NCBI RefSeq assembly: GCF_001571325.1
Contig: NZ_BCTO01000052.1
Coordinates: 1 to 64,000 of the forward strand
Origin: Delftia tsuruhatensis NBRC 16741
GTDB taxonomy: Bacteria; Pseudomonadota; Gammaproteobacteria; Burkholderiales; Burkholderiaceae_C
Direction of reading: 5' to 3'
Length of the DNA: 64,000 nt
Below the pieces are notes generated by a model. The model made no database searches. It saw only the letters and a list, made by a program, of their open reading frames with translations, and was not told the origin of the DNA. Shown piece after piece: positions 36,009 to 44,946 of the stretch (the first letter of the stretch is position 1; each line of letters begins with the position of its first letter). The position numbers and the translations under genes were made by a program.

Positions 36009-37301
36009 ATGGTCCAGTCCGTCCTGAGCTCTCTGACCCTCGGCTATAGGCCGCTCTGGAACCAGGCCCGCCGTCTGGCGGGCGTGCAGCTTTATCTTCA
36101 CGAGGAGCCCGGCGTCCAGGCCGACGTGGCCCACCTGCTGCGCATACTGCGCGAGACCTGGGGCACGCAGTCGCCGCCGGTGCTGCTGTCGCCCCAATCC
36201 CGCCAGGTGCTGTGCGACCTGCTGGAGAACGCCTCCAAGGGAAGCCCCTGGATCGAGGTGCGCGGCGACTGGCTGCAGGACTCCGCCATCTATGACCTGG
36301 TGCGCCAGGCCCATGCGCGCGGCCTGATGCTGGTCTGGCGCGGCCCGCTGTCCGACGTGCCCGACGCCCAGGCCGCCCACTGGTTTGCCAGCAGCCTGCT
36401 GCACCTGCCGCCCGAAGGCGCCTCGGGCATGCCCAATCAGACCGTGCTTGCGCTGCAGCAGGCCGCGCAGGCCGCCGAAGCGCCGACCAAGCTCCAGGCC
36501 CTCAAGCAGGCCGCCAGGCCCGCCCCCACCCTGCCCCCCCTGCAGCTGCTGGGCGGCCAGATGTATGAAGGGCTGGAAAGCCTGGCTCTGGCCGATCTGT
36601 GCCTGGACAGCTTCCATGCGGGCGCCATCGCCGGCTGGCCCGTGGCCGATGCATTGCATGCCCAGCGCCATCACCCCGCCCTGCCCAGCCGCGACACCGT
36701 GCTTGCGCTGATGCGTGCCGTCGATGCCGAGCAATCGCTGGAAGCCTTCGAGCAGATCCTGGGCGAGGACCCCATCCTGGCCTATCGCTTCATGCTCTAC
36801 ACCAACTCCGCGGCCCTGGGCCTGCGGGGCAATGTGGACTCGCTGCGCCGCGGCCTGGTGATGCTGGGCTACGGCACGCTGCAGCGCTGGCTGTCGGACC
36901 AGCTGCCCCACGCCTGCACCGAGCCCAACCTGATACCCGTGCGCACCGCCATCCGGCTGCGCGCCAGCCTGACCGAACGCCTGATCGAAGCCGGCATCAG
37001 CCACGACCTGCAGCGCGAGGTCTATCTGCTGGGCCTGTTCTCGCAGCTGGACCAATTGCTGGGCGAGCCCCTGCCCACCGTGCTGCGCCGCGTACCGCTG
37101 TCCGAACGCGTCTTCGACGCGGCCGTGACGCGCACCGGCCCCTACGCGCCGGCCCTGATGATGGCCATTGCGCTGGAATCCGACGATCCCGCACCGATTC
37201 GCCAGCTGCGCGAAGACAACGACTTCGAGATCGAGGACGTCAACCGCAACCTGCTGCGCATGCTCAGCGAACTGCAGGTGCAGCCCGCGCCGACGGCCTG
37301 A
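36009..37301 (+). CDS. HDOD-domain signalling protein with degenerate EAL-like N-terminus
   Basis: A 430-residue cytosolic protein after flgL. The C-terminal 200 residues are an HDOD domain (VLALMRAVDAEQSLEAFEQI, LGEDPILAYRFMLYTNSA, RGLVMLGYGTLQRWL). The N-terminal part resembles the YuxH-type EAL fold (QARRLAGVQLYLH), but the catalytic EAL motif and metal-binding residues are missing, so c-di-GMP hydrolysis is not expected. HDOD proteins often act as scaffolds in motility and signalling. It is 21 bases after flgL, so it is probably cotranscribed, and ends before the bidirectional terminator. Confidence 0.8.
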   Translation: MVQSVLSSLTLGYRPLWNQARRLAGVQLYLHEEPGVQADVAHLLRILRETWGTQSPPVLLSPQSRQVLCDLLENASKGSPWIEVRGDWLQDSAIYDLVRQAHARGLMLVWRGPLSDVPDAQAAHWFASSLLHLPPEGASGMPNQTVLALQQAAQAAEAPTKLQALKQAARPAPTLPPLQLLGGQMYEGLESLALADLCLDSFHAGAIAGWPVADALHAQRHHPALPSRDTVLALMRAVDAEQSLEAFEQILGEDPILAYRFMLYTNSAALGLRGNVDSLRRGLVMLGYGTLQRWLSDQLPHACTEPNLIPVRTAIRLRASLTERLIEAGISHDLQREVYLLGLFSQLDQLLGEPLPTVLRRVPLSERVFDAAVTRTGPYAPALMMAIALESDDPAPIRQLREDNDFEIEDVNRNLLRMLSELQVQPAPTA

Positions 37302-37375
37302 TCGATATACGGCGACCCACAGCGGCCGAACCTGCGGCCTGATCTGCAGCCGCTGCCATCCGCAGATTCCGCCCA

Positions 37376-37410
37376 TGAAAAAACCGCCTGGATCTCAGGC
37401 GGTTTTTTCA
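37376..37410. terminator. Bidirectional intrinsic terminator
   Basis: TGAAAAAACCGCCTG (37376-37390) and CAGGCGGTTTTTTCA (37396-37410) are perfect complements around GATCT. The A and T runs make it a rho-independent terminator for both the flg/HDOD transcript and the convergent fliDST transcript. Confidence 0.92.
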
Positions 37411-37457
37411 TGTCCGGCAGGAAGCTGCAGATGCAGCTGCCGCCGTCAGGCCATGGC

Positions 37458-37757
37458 TCAATGCATGGCGTGGGGCTGGCCGTCGAACATGTGCTCGAAC
37501 TGTGCCAGCCAGGGCTCGGCCAGCGTGCGGATCTGGGCATCGTTGCGCAGGATGCGCTGCATGATGCGGGCCTTCTCCTTGCGTTGCTCAGGCGCCAGCG
37601 GCTCGTCATGGGACTTGAGCCGCAGTTGCTCGATCAGCACGGCACAGGTGCCTTCGTAGCGCGTCACTCCCTCCCAATCCTTGTTCTGTGCGGCCTGCAG
37701 CATCTTGGCGCTGCTGTCTTCTATGGCCCGGTAAAAGTCAATCAATGTCAACTCCAT
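37458..37757 (-). CDS. fliT: Flagellar chaperone FliT
   Basis: FliT is the export chaperone of the filament cap FliD and in enterics also an anti-FlhDC factor. The 99-residue helical protein (IDFYRAIEDSSAKMLQAAQN, LRLKSHDEPLAPEQRKEKAR) fits size and position directly after fliS, two bases away. Sequence conservation is low, so the call is partly positional. Confidence 0.82.
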   Translation of the reverse strand: MELTLIDFYRAIEDSSAKMLQAAQNKDWEGVTRYEGTCAVLIEQLRLKSHDEPLAPEQRKEKARIMQRILRNDAQIRTLAEPWLAQFEHMFDGQPHAMH

Positions 37758-37759
37758 TT

Positions 37760-38173
37760 CTAGGTCCCGGCAACGGCTGGCGTGTTGGCGATATCACGCC
37801 AACCATTGGCAATCGGAGCCAACACGTCCTGCGCGCTTTGCAGCAGCGCTGCGTCGTTGCGCAGATTGGCCAGCGTCAGCTGGGTGATGCTGTAGTCGTA
37901 GACGGAAATCAGGTTCTGTGCCAGCTCGCCGCCTTCATCGGGATTGACGGAGGCCTTCAGGCCTTCTTCCAGAATGCGCACGGCCTTGCCGATCTGCACA
38001 CCTTTCTCGCCGATGTCGCCACGCTGCAAGGCGCCCTTGGCCGCGTTCAGCGCTTTCTCAAGCGCGTCGAACAGCAGCTGGATCAGTTGATGGGGCGATG
38101 CGCCGTCCACGGAGGACTGGACGCCGACCTGGGCGTAGGCACTTGCAGCACGACGGTTGAGCGATGTGTACAT
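37760..38173 (-). CDS. fliS: Flagellin export chaperone FliS
   Basis: FliS binds flagellin and prevents early polymerisation. Family blocks are present: ASPHQLIQLLFDALEKALNA, IGKAVRILEEGLKASVN and LISVYDYSITQLTLANLRND. The ATG at 38173 has AGGA seven bases upstream; codons before it are not FliS-like. It is 137 residues. Confidence 0.97.
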   Translation of the reverse strand: MYTSLNRRAASAYAQVGVQSSVDGASPHQLIQLLFDALEKALNAAKGALQRGDIGEKGVQIGKAVRILEEGLKASVNPDEGGELAQNLISVYDYSITQLTLANLRNDAALLQSAQDVLAPIANGWRDIANTPAVAGT

Positions 38174-38277
38174 GTTCGTTTCCTTGATGTCTTGTTCTTC
38201 GGCTGCAATGCCCGAAAATTTAGAGGCACCGGGCATTGGTTACAGAAAACAGGACCGCCGCTCCGCATGGCTCCTGT

Positions 38278-39699
38278 CTATTTATTCCACTGGGAAACCT
38301 GCTGGTTCATGTAGGCACTGAGCGCCGAATAGCCGCTCATCTTCTTGTCCAGCGAAGCGTACTGCTCACGCAGGCGCTTTTCCAGCGAATCGGCCTGGTC
38401 ATTGATCCGGTCCTGGGACTTGCCGTTGCTCTTCTTGAGTTCCTGCAGGCTCTTGCTCTTGGTGTCGAAGGTGCCATCGAATTCCAGCGCCTTGCGCGTG
38501 AAATCCTTCATGCGCGCGGCCAGGCCCTGCGTATCAGGCTGCCCGTCCGTTCCCACGGCGGCAAACATCTTGCTCATGGACTCGGGGTCCTTCAGCGCTG
38601 CGTCCAGCTTGGTCTTGTCGCTGGCTGTCGTACCGTAGGCGAGCTTGCCGCCCTTCTGGATCTGAATGCCCATGTCCGACAGGCGCTTGAGCGTGTCCGC
38701 TGCGCCAGCAACCGTACCCGAGACCACGCTGCGCAGGCTGTTGGTCATGCCCACCGTGGTGGAGTCGCCCTGCAGCACGCCGGCGGCCTTGCTTTCGGCG
38801 TCGTACTTGGTCGAGCTGGCCAACGCGTCATTGAGCGCGTTGTAGGCATCCATGAAGGCCTGGATCTTCTTCTTCATGCCCTCAGTGTCCGAGGACACCG
38901 TCACCGTCACCGGGGTGGCGGCCGCCGTCACCTGGTTCACGGTGATGTTCAGGCCAGGCACGGTCTGCTTGAACTCGTTGGTGGTCGACTGCACCGTGAT
39001 GCCATTGACATTGATCTCGGCATTCTGGGCGTACTGCGCCACGGAGCTCGTGGTTGCCTTGCCGTTGAAGGCCAGGGCCGACAGGCTGGCATCGCCACTG
39101 GCACCGACCGTGAAGCCGGCATCGGCACCCGTGGCACGCGAGCGCAGCACCAGGCGTTCACCCTGGGCATCCTTGAGCACCGACGCCACCACGCCCGTGC
39201 CCTTGCTATTGATGGCCTGGACCACGTCTTCCAGCTTGGCACCGGCCGCGATATCGATCTCCACGGGAGTGCCGGGATTGCTGAACTGGTCGCCAGTCTT
39301 GTCCCAGCTGCCCATGGTGATGGTGAGCTTGCCAGCCCCGAACTGGGTGGACGCCGGCATGACAGCGGTCGCAACAGACTGGCTGCGCGCCAGATCCGTC
39401 ACCGAGATCACCGAAGATCCGGGCAGAGCATTGGCGTCCGTCACCGTGGCAGTCACGGCCGTATTGGTCGTGGTGGCATTGGTCAGGCGCCATGTATCGG
39501 CATCGGCCAGCGAAGTGGCCGCGTCCTGAAGCGTGGACATCAGGGACTTGATCTGCCCGAACGTGGATATCTTGGAATCCAGAACAGACGCTTTTTGCTG
39601 AAGCGGAACCAGTGACTGCCTTTGCAGGGCCACCAGTTTGGCGATCATCGTCTCGTCCAGGCCGCTGCCGCTGATGCCAGCTGAGCTCAAGGTGGCCAT
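38278..39699 (-). CDS. fliD: Filament cap protein FliD (HAP2)
   Basis: FliD caps the filament and folds incoming flagellin. N-terminal SSAGISGSGLDETMIAKLVA and C-terminal coiled coil (DSLEKRLREQYASLDKKMSG, YMNQQVSQWNK) match the family. The start at 39699 is chosen because AAGGG stands at correct spacing; an ATG two codons earlier touches that site. It is 473 residues. A sigma-28-like promoter lies upstream at 39798-39824. Confidence 0.96.
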   Translation of the reverse strand: MATLSSAGISGSGLDETMIAKLVALQRQSLVPLQQKASVLDSKISTFGQIKSLMSTLQDAATSLADADTWRLTNATTTNTAVTATVTDANALPGSSVISVTDLARSQSVATAVMPASTQFGAGKLTITMGSWDKTGDQFSNPGTPVEIDIAAGAKLEDVVQAINSKGTGVVASVLKDAQGERLVLRSRATGADAGFTVGASGDASLSALAFNGKATTSSVAQYAQNAEINVNGITVQSTTNEFKQTVPGLNITVNQVTAAATPVTVTVSSDTEGMKKKIQAFMDAYNALNDALASSTKYDAESKAAGVLQGDSTTVGMTNSLRSVVSGTVAGAADTLKRLSDMGIQIQKGGKLAYGTTASDKTKLDAALKDPESMSKMFAAVGTDGQPDTQGLAARMKDFTRKALEFDGTFDTKSKSLQELKKSNGKSQDRINDQADSLEKRLREQYASLDKKMSGYSALSAYMNQQVSQWNK

Positions 39700-39797
39700 G
39701 ACCATCCCTTTCTAAGTGCAGAACACCTCCGCGCCACAGCGCAGAACGCGTCCTTGCGAACACGCACACCAAATGCCCGAAGGCATTCCCCGGTATC

Positions 39798-39824
39798 TTA
39801 TCGACCGGTTTCTCCCGAACCTGA
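39798..39824 (-). promoter_or_regulatory. Candidate sigma-28 promoter for fliD-fliS-fliT
   Basis: On the minus strand TCAG (39821-39824), 15 bases, GTCGATAA (39798-39805). The -10 has one mismatch to GCCGATAA. It stands about 100 bases before the fliD start, in the gap after the first flagellin gene. Confidence 0.5.
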
Positions 39825-39880
39825 GGCTTTTTTTGGCTACGCCCTGCGCAGCCAGGCTCAAAAGCCCCGCAGGCTCCCTC

Positions 39881-40753
39881 TTACTGGATCAGCTTGAGCA
39901 CCGACTGGGGCAGCTGGTTGGCCTGGGCCACCATCGCTGTACCAGCCTGCTGCAGGATCTGCGTGCGGCTCAGGTTCGCGGTTTCAGCGGCAAAGTCGGC
40001 ATCCATGATGCGCGAGCGTGCGGATGCGGTGTTCTCTGCTGCCACCTGCAGGTTGGAGATCACGGCCTCGAAGCGGTTCTGTGCGGCACCGAAGGTGGCG
40101 CGTGTGTTGTTGACCAGATCCAGGGCGGTGTCGATGGCAGCCATGGACAGGCGGGCATCAGGCGCCGAGCTGCCCGCGCCGAGCAGCGAGCCCAGGGCTC
40201 CACCCAGGGACGGCGGCGTGCCGCCGGTAATGGCCAGGCCGCCGGGCGTAGAGCCCGTCAGGTTCACGGCCATGATCGTGATCTGGTTGTCGGCCCCGGT
40301 ATTGGCACCCACCTGGAACACGGTGGCATTGTTGTTGTCCAGCAGCTGGCGGCCGTTGAAGCTGGTGCTGCCGACGATACGGGCGATTTCCTGCGCCAGC
40401 TGCTGGAACTCCTTGTCCAGCGAACCACGGTCCGTCGTGCCGTTGGTGTCGTTGGCGGCCTGCACGGCCAGTTCACGCATCCGCTGCAGGTTGTCGCTGA
40501 GCTTGCCCAGTGCGCCTTCGGCCGTCTGCGCCATGGAAATGCCGTCATTGGCATTGCGCATGGCCACATTCATGCCTCGCACCTGGGCGTTCATGCGCTC
40601 GGCAATGGCCAAGCCTGCCGCGTCGTCCTTTGCACTGTTGACACGCAGGCCCGAAGACAGGCGCTGCATGGTGGTGCTCAGCGACGACTGGGACGTGTTG
40701 AGATTGCGCTGGGCGTTAAGCGAAACAAGATTGGTGTTGATGATGGATGCCAT
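39881..40753 (-). CDS. fliC: Flagellin (copy nearer fliD)
   Basis: A 290-residue flagellin. Conserved D0/D1 N-terminus (RLSSGLRVNSAKDDAAGLAI, LQRMRELAVQAANDTNG) and C-terminus (RSRIMDADFAAETANLSRTQ) surround a short, Gly/Pro-rich central part (TPGGLAITGGTPPSLGG) that differs from the other copy. The ATG at 40753 has GAGGAG seven bases upstream. It is short for a flagellin, with almost no D2/D3 domain. It lies between fliD and the second flagellin; no convincing sigma-28 promoter was found directly upstream on its own strand. Confidence 0.96.
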   Translation of the reverse strand: MASIINTNLVSLNAQRNLNTSQSSLSTTMQRLSSGLRVNSAKDDAAGLAIAERMNAQVRGMNVAMRNANDGISMAQTAEGALGKLSDNLQRMRELAVQAANDTNGTTDRGSLDKEFQQLAQEIARIVGSTSFNGRQLLDNNNATVFQVGANTGADNQITIMAVNLTGSTPGGLAITGGTPPSLGGALGSLLGAGSSAPDARLSMAAIDTALDLVNNTRATFGAAQNRFEAVISNLQVAAENTASARSRIMDADFAAETANLSRTQILQQAGTAMVAQANQLPQSVLKLIQ

Positions 40754-40874
40754 GGGGCAGCTCCTCGTTAGGCATGAACAATGGCCAACCGTTCGACGAC
40801 CCCAAGCCGCCAGAACGCCAGAAAGCACGCCAGGACTTCCAGCTCTGCCTATCTGATGCCAACGATTGTGCGGA

Positions 40875-40901
40875 AAAGCCCTTGCGCCAAAGCGCCGATA
40901 A
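40875..40901 (+). promoter_or_regulatory. Possible antisense sigma-28 promoter between the flagellin genes
   Basis: On the plus strand AAAG (40875-40878), 15 bases, then an exact GCCGATAA (40894-40901). It points toward 41042-41893, opposite to the flagellin gene there. The -10 is perfect and the -35 is partial. It could be chance. Confidence 0.3.
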
Positions 40902-40961
40902 AGCCCATGATCGGACGCCAATTCACCTTTCGAACACCCTCTTCACCCACTCTTTCGCCCA

Positions 40962-40989
40962 TAAAAAAACCCCAGGCAGATGCCTGGGG
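40962..40989 (-). terminator. Intrinsic terminator after the second flagellin gene
   Basis: CCCCAGGCA (40970-40978) and TGCCTGGGG (40981-40989) around GA; the minus strand continues with T7. It stands about 50 bases past the stop of the flagellin gene at 41042 and separates the two flagellin transcripts. Confidence 0.92.
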
Positions 40990-41041
40990 CCTGGAGAATT
41001 CCGGCCGCCTCTTGCTTGGAAAGGCCGCCGGACTCGCACTA

Positions 41042-41893
41042 TCAGCGCAGCAGGGCCAGAACGCCCTGGGGCAGTTGGTTGGCCTGGGCCACCATCGCCG
41101 TGCCAGCTTGCTGCAGGATCTGCGAGCGGCTCAGGTTGGCGGTTTCCGAAGCGAAGTCGGCATCCATGATGCGGCTGCGGGCAGAAGCGGTGTTCTCAGC
41201 TGCCACTTGCAGGTTCGAGACCACGGCCTCGAAGCGGTTCTGGGTGGCACCCAGCACGGCGCGCTCGGAGTTGACCGTATCCAGAGCCGTGTCCAGGTTG
41301 CTGATCACGGTAGCCAGGGCAGTAGCGTCCAGAGCCGTGGTGGCGTTGGAGCCGATCGAGGCGCTGGTGATGCCGGTGATGTCGGTGTTCGTACCCAGAT
41401 TGCTCGTGGTGACGGTGATCGAGTCGTTGGCCGAAGTGTTGGCGCCCACTTGGAAGTTGATGGCGCCAGCATCGGTGCTCAGGATCTTCTTGCCGTTGAA
41501 ATCAGCGCCCTTGATCACGCGGTCGATTTCCTTGCCCAGCTCGACGAATTCCTTGTTCAGCGAAACCTGGTCCTTGGCGCCGTTGGTGCCGTTACGGGCC
41601 TGCACAGCCAGTTCACGCATACGCTGCAGAGCGTCGGTCACCTTGGACAGGGCGCCTTCAGCGGTCTGGGCCATCGACACGCCGTCGTTGGCGTTGCGCA
41701 CTGCCACGTTCATGCCGCGGACCTGGGCGTTCATGCGTTCTGCGATGGCCAGGCCGGCTGCGTCATCCTTGGCGCTGTTGACGCGCAGGCCGGAGGACAG
41801 GCGCTGCATGGTGGTGGACAGCGAGCTTTGCGAAGTAGCCAGGTTGCGCTGGGCGTTCAGCGATTGCACGTTGGTGTTGATAGACATGGCCAT
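41042..41893 (-). CDS. fliC: Flagellin (copy with its own sigma-28 promoter)
   Basis: A 283-residue flagellin with conserved ends (NTNVQSLNAQRNLATSQSSL; RSRIMDADFASETANLSRSQ) and a Thr/Ser/Asn-rich central part (TTSNLGTNTDITGITSASIG) that offers many hydroxyl side chains for O-glycosylation. It differs from the other copy mainly in this centre and in small changes elsewhere. AGGAG stands eight bases upstream of the ATG at 41893. A clear sigma-28 promoter lies about 160-185 bases upstream, giving a leader of about 150 bases. It is probably the main filament subunit. Confidence 0.96.
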   Translation of the reverse strand: MAMSINTNVQSLNAQRNLATSQSSLSTTMQRLSSGLRVNSAKDDAAGLAIAERMNAQVRGMNVAVRNANDGVSMAQTAEGALSKVTDALQRMRELAVQARNGTNGAKDQVSLNKEFVELGKEIDRVIKGADFNGKKILSTDAGAINFQVGANTSANDSITVTTSNLGTNTDITGITSASIGSNATTALDATALATVISNLDTALDTVNSERAVLGATQNRFEAVVSNLQVAAENTASARSRIMDADFASETANLSRSQILQQAGTAMVAQANQLPQGVLALLR

Positions 41894-42050
41894 GGTGACA
41901 ACTCCTAGTAAAGTCAGTTACGTCGCCGCCACGGTGCCCTCGCTTATCGCAAGGCGGGCGGCGGCGGCCCAATCCGACCATCGGCCGCTTTCACATCGAA
42001 TTACGCGGCTTTTGGTGGGCTCAGGACTTTTTGTCCCTCTGCTGAGTTGG

Positions 42051-42077
42051 TTTTCGGAGCTGCCCCGGCGAACTTTA
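42051..42077 (-). promoter_or_regulatory. Sigma-28 promoter of the flagellin gene
   Basis: The minus strand reads TAAAGTTC (42070-42077), an 11-base spacer, TCCGAAAA (42051-42058). The FliA consensus is TAAAGTTT-N11-GCCGATAA: seven of eight -35 bases and six of eight -10 bases match with exact spacing. Best sigma-28 promoter in the window. Confidence 0.75.
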
Positions 42078-42141
42078 GGGGGACTTCACAAGATTTTTTG
42101 CACTGCGCGGCATGGCCATCCGCGCGGTGCATGGTTCGCTG

Positions 42142-44946
42142 TTACAAAACGGGGGCCACAGGAGCGGCCAGACCCAGATCCTCATAGGAGACACGCAGAT
42201 CCACAGGCTCCTGTCCCTGGCACCAGCGGGCCCAGGCCTGGCGCATCCCCATCGCCACCGAGCGCGCCACGATGTCCGCCTGTTGCGGTTCCTGGTCCTG
42301 CAGGCGTGCACGCAGCCCCTGGCGTATCTGCTGCAGCTGCGGCAAATGTGCCTGCCAGAACGCAGCCTGGTCCAGCAGTTGCGCCAGGTCCCGTGCTGCA
42401 AAGCCCTGGTCCAGGCCGACACGAGCCATCACTTCGGCCGACTGCCGCCCCGCCAGCAGCTCCCCCATCAGTGTCAGCGTGGGCACGCCCATCCACAGGG
42501 CGTGGTTGGTGACCACTCCGCCGGTGAAGGGCAGAGTATCCAGGCAGATATCTATGTCATGGTGCGCCTGCAGATAGTGCTCGAATCCCATCTGCTCCAC
42601 AAAATCGACGCGCTGCGCGGCCACGCCCTCCTCGGCCAGCCAGTCGCGCAGGTGCTGCGGAGGACCGGAACGGGGGCAGGCCGCGATCTTCAGCCTCGCC
42701 GTGGGCAGTGCACGCAGCACCTCACCCCAGACAGAAACCACCTGGCGGTTGATCTTGGACAGGCGGTTGAAGGAGCCGAACGTCAGATGGCCGTTGCGCA
42801 GCGCCGGCAGTGGCGCCACGGCCTCCTGGTGGATGCCGCCGTCGAAGACGTAGGCCAAAGGAACACGCATCAGCCGTTCGGTCAGCTGGGTCTTGAGCAG
42901 CTCGTCCTCCAGGATCAGGTCGCTGAGCACGATGTAGTCCATGCTTTCCAGGCCTGTGCTGCCCGGGTTGCCTATCCAGGTCATCTGCAGCGGCGCGGGC
43001 TTTGCGGCAAACAGATCCAGCCGGTGACCACGCGTATGGCCACTGAGATCGATCAGGATATCGATGCCGTCGGCCCGAACCAGGTTGGACAGCGACTGCA
43101 CATTCATGTCCTTGATGCCGCGCCACAGCTGGAACAGGCCCTGGAATTCCTTGGTGACCTCATCGTGAATTTCGTTGTTGCAATAGGCAACGCACACCAG
43201 GTCGCCATGCCGGGACAGCTCGCGCATCACCGGCAGGAAGAACTTGGCCGCCGCATGCGCGCGAAGATCACCGGACACGAAGCCCACACGCAATGTCTTG
43301 CCGCGGTCACGGGCGTTCTCATGCCCCATGCCCCGCTGCCCCTCGGAATGCCGCCGCATGAGCGCACCATATTCGCGGTTGGCCCGCCCCACCGAGGCTG
43401 CACTGGCCTCAGGCGAATGGATCATGGCGAACAGGCGCGCGCTATAGGCGGGCTCGTAGTCCGGGTGCAGCCTGACCAGTTCATCCAGCTGGCGCATGTG
43501 GCGCAGGGCATCGCCGCAGCGGTCCCAGTAGGCGGCGCGCTGGAACATCAGCTCCCGGTCACCGGGAAGGCGTTCCAGCGCTTCGGTCAAGGCCCGGTCG
43601 AGCCGGAGCAGGTCACGCGTTTCCAGCAATACCTGGCAGCGCAGCATGTGCGCGCGGGCATTGTCAGGCTGGATGCGCAGCGCCTCTTCGAGCAGTTCCA
43701 GCGCCTGCTCCCATTTCTTCTGGGCAAACAGCGTGAAGGCCGTCTCGCAGTGGAGCACGGCATTGTCGGGGCGCAATTGGAGCGCCTTGCGCAAGCAGGT
43801 TTCAGCCTCTCCCAGCCGTCCTCCGGAGCACAGCAGCAACGCCAGATGCAGCAGCAGCTCCAGACTCTCAGGCTCGATCTGCAGCGCCATGCGATAGGCA
43901 GTTTCCGCCTGCAGCTCCCAGCCAGCCTCGCCCAGCACATGGGCGCTGGCCAGGCACAAACGCAGGTCCTCGGGCCGCTGCTGCATGAGCAGCACCAGGA
44001 ACTGCGCACATTCCTGCAGCCGTCCGGTTTTCTGCAGCGCGGCCGTCAGCCGCGACAGTGTGTCCACATCCTCCGGGTCGAGCAGCAGCGCATTCACATA
44101 GCAGGGCAGGCTGTCCTCGATACAGCCCTGGGCGCACAGCGCATCGCCCAGATGCGAGAAGGCCTGGGTCCAATGCGGCCGCAGCGCCAACGCCGCACGC
44201 ATCGCACGCTCGGCCTCGGCTGCGTGGCCTGCCTGCAGGCAGATGCCGCCCAGGTTGAACTGCACCTCGGCATCGCGCGGCAGCAGAACGGCTGCCTGGC
44301 GCGCTGCCTGCAGGGCCGCCTCGATGCGGCCGTTCGCATGATCGGCTGCCGCCTTGAACTTCCAGACCAAGCCGCTCTTGGGATACTGGCGCACCAGCGA
44401 ACCCGCCAGCTGGCTGACCTCGGCATGCTCGCGCTGGGCAAACAGCTGCCCCAGCAGCCGCAGCTGCGCCTCGGGCACCCGACCACGGCCATCGCCAGCA
44501 ACCGGCGCCGCCTCGGGCTGCGCCGGCCCCAGTGGCCAGCGCGCGGCCTGCACCTCCAGGAACGCAGCTGCCTGCGCGCCCTGCACCAGGGCCACATCCT
44601 TTTCCAGCTGTTCCAGCGCAATCTCCTGCATGCCGTTGGCCCGTGCCACGTCGATCAGCGAGATGGCCATGTCCAGCAGCCCCTCGCGGATCAGCATGTG
44701 GATGTACAGGCGCCAGTAGCCAAAATCCGCAGGCCGCACGCCGATGGCTGCCTCCAGATAGGGCAGTGCCTCGGCACTGCGCAGCTGGTGCAGACCCAGC
44801 AGCTGGGCCATGCCGTGCAGCGCCTCGGCATGGGCAGGCTCCTGCTCCAGCACCTTTTCATAGGCCTGGCGAGCCTGCTCGAACTGCCACTGTTCATGCA
44901 ACTGGCGGGCCTGCTGCAAATGCTCGTTCGTATTCATCTTGGTCAT
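42142..44946 (-). CDS. Large TPR / SPINDLY-type O-linked glycosyltransferase
   Basis: A 934-residue protein related to eukaryotic O-GlcNAc transferase (glycosyltransferase family 41). The N-terminal half (about 1-500) is a string of TPR-like helical repeats (ARQAYEKVLEQEPAHAEALH, AAEAERAMRAALALRPHWTQ). The C-terminal half has the family blocks LIDLSGHTRGHRLDLFAAKP, LQMTWIGNPGSTGLESMDYI, LTFGSFNRLSKI and LPFTGGVVTNHALWMGVPTL. It probably glycosylates flagellin Ser/Thr in the cytoplasm before export. The start at 44946 (MTKMNTNEHL) or 44937 is uncertain because neither has a clear ribosome site. It is encoded just upstream of the flagellin genes on the same strand. Confidence 0.9.
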   Translation of the reverse strand: MTKMNTNEHLQQARQLHEQWQFEQARQAYEKVLEQEPAHAEALHGMAQLLGLHQLRSAEALPYLEAAIGVRPADFGYWRLYIHMLIREGLLDMAISLIDVARANGMQEIALEQLEKDVALVQGAQAAAFLEVQAARWPLGPAQPEAAPVAGDGRGRVPEAQLRLLGQLFAQREHAEVSQLAGSLVRQYPKSGLVWKFKAAADHANGRIEAALQAARQAAVLLPRDAEVQFNLGGICLQAGHAAEAERAMRAALALRPHWTQAFSHLGDALCAQGCIEDSLPCYVNALLLDPEDVDTLSRLTAALQKTGRLQECAQFLVLLMQQRPEDLRLCLASAHVLGEAGWELQAETAYRMALQIEPESLELLLHLALLLCSGGRLGEAETCLRKALQLRPDNAVLHCETAFTLFAQKKWEQALELLEEALRIQPDNARAHMLRCQVLLETRDLLRLDRALTEALERLPGDRELMFQRAAYWDRCGDALRHMRQLDELVRLHPDYEPAYSARLFAMIHSPEASAASVGRANREYGALMRRHSEGQRGMGHENARDRGKTLRVGFVSGDLRAHAAAKFFLPVMRELSRHGDLVCVAYCNNEIHDEVTKEFQGLFQLWRGIKDMNVQSLSNLVRADGIDILIDLSGHTRGHRLDLFAAKPAPLQMTWIGNPGSTGLESMDYIVLSDLILEDELLKTQLTERLMRVPLAYVFDGGIHQEAVAPLPALRNGHLTFGSFNRLSKINRQVVSVWGEVLRALPTARLKIAACPRSGPPQHLRDWLAEEGVAAQRVDFVEQMGFEHYLQAHHDIDICLDTLPFTGGVVTNHALWMGVPTLTLMGELLAGRQSAEVMARVGLDQGFAARDLAQLLDQAAFWQAHLPQLQQIRQGLRARLQDQEPQQADIVARSVAMGMRQAWARWCQGQEPVDLRVSYEDLGLAAPVAPVL

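Noticed and set aside
42105-42125. Imperfect palindrome GCGCGG...CCGCGC as a terminator for the large glycosyltransferase gene
   Set aside because: The minus strand continues with an A-run, not a T-run, so it is not an intrinsic terminator in that direction.
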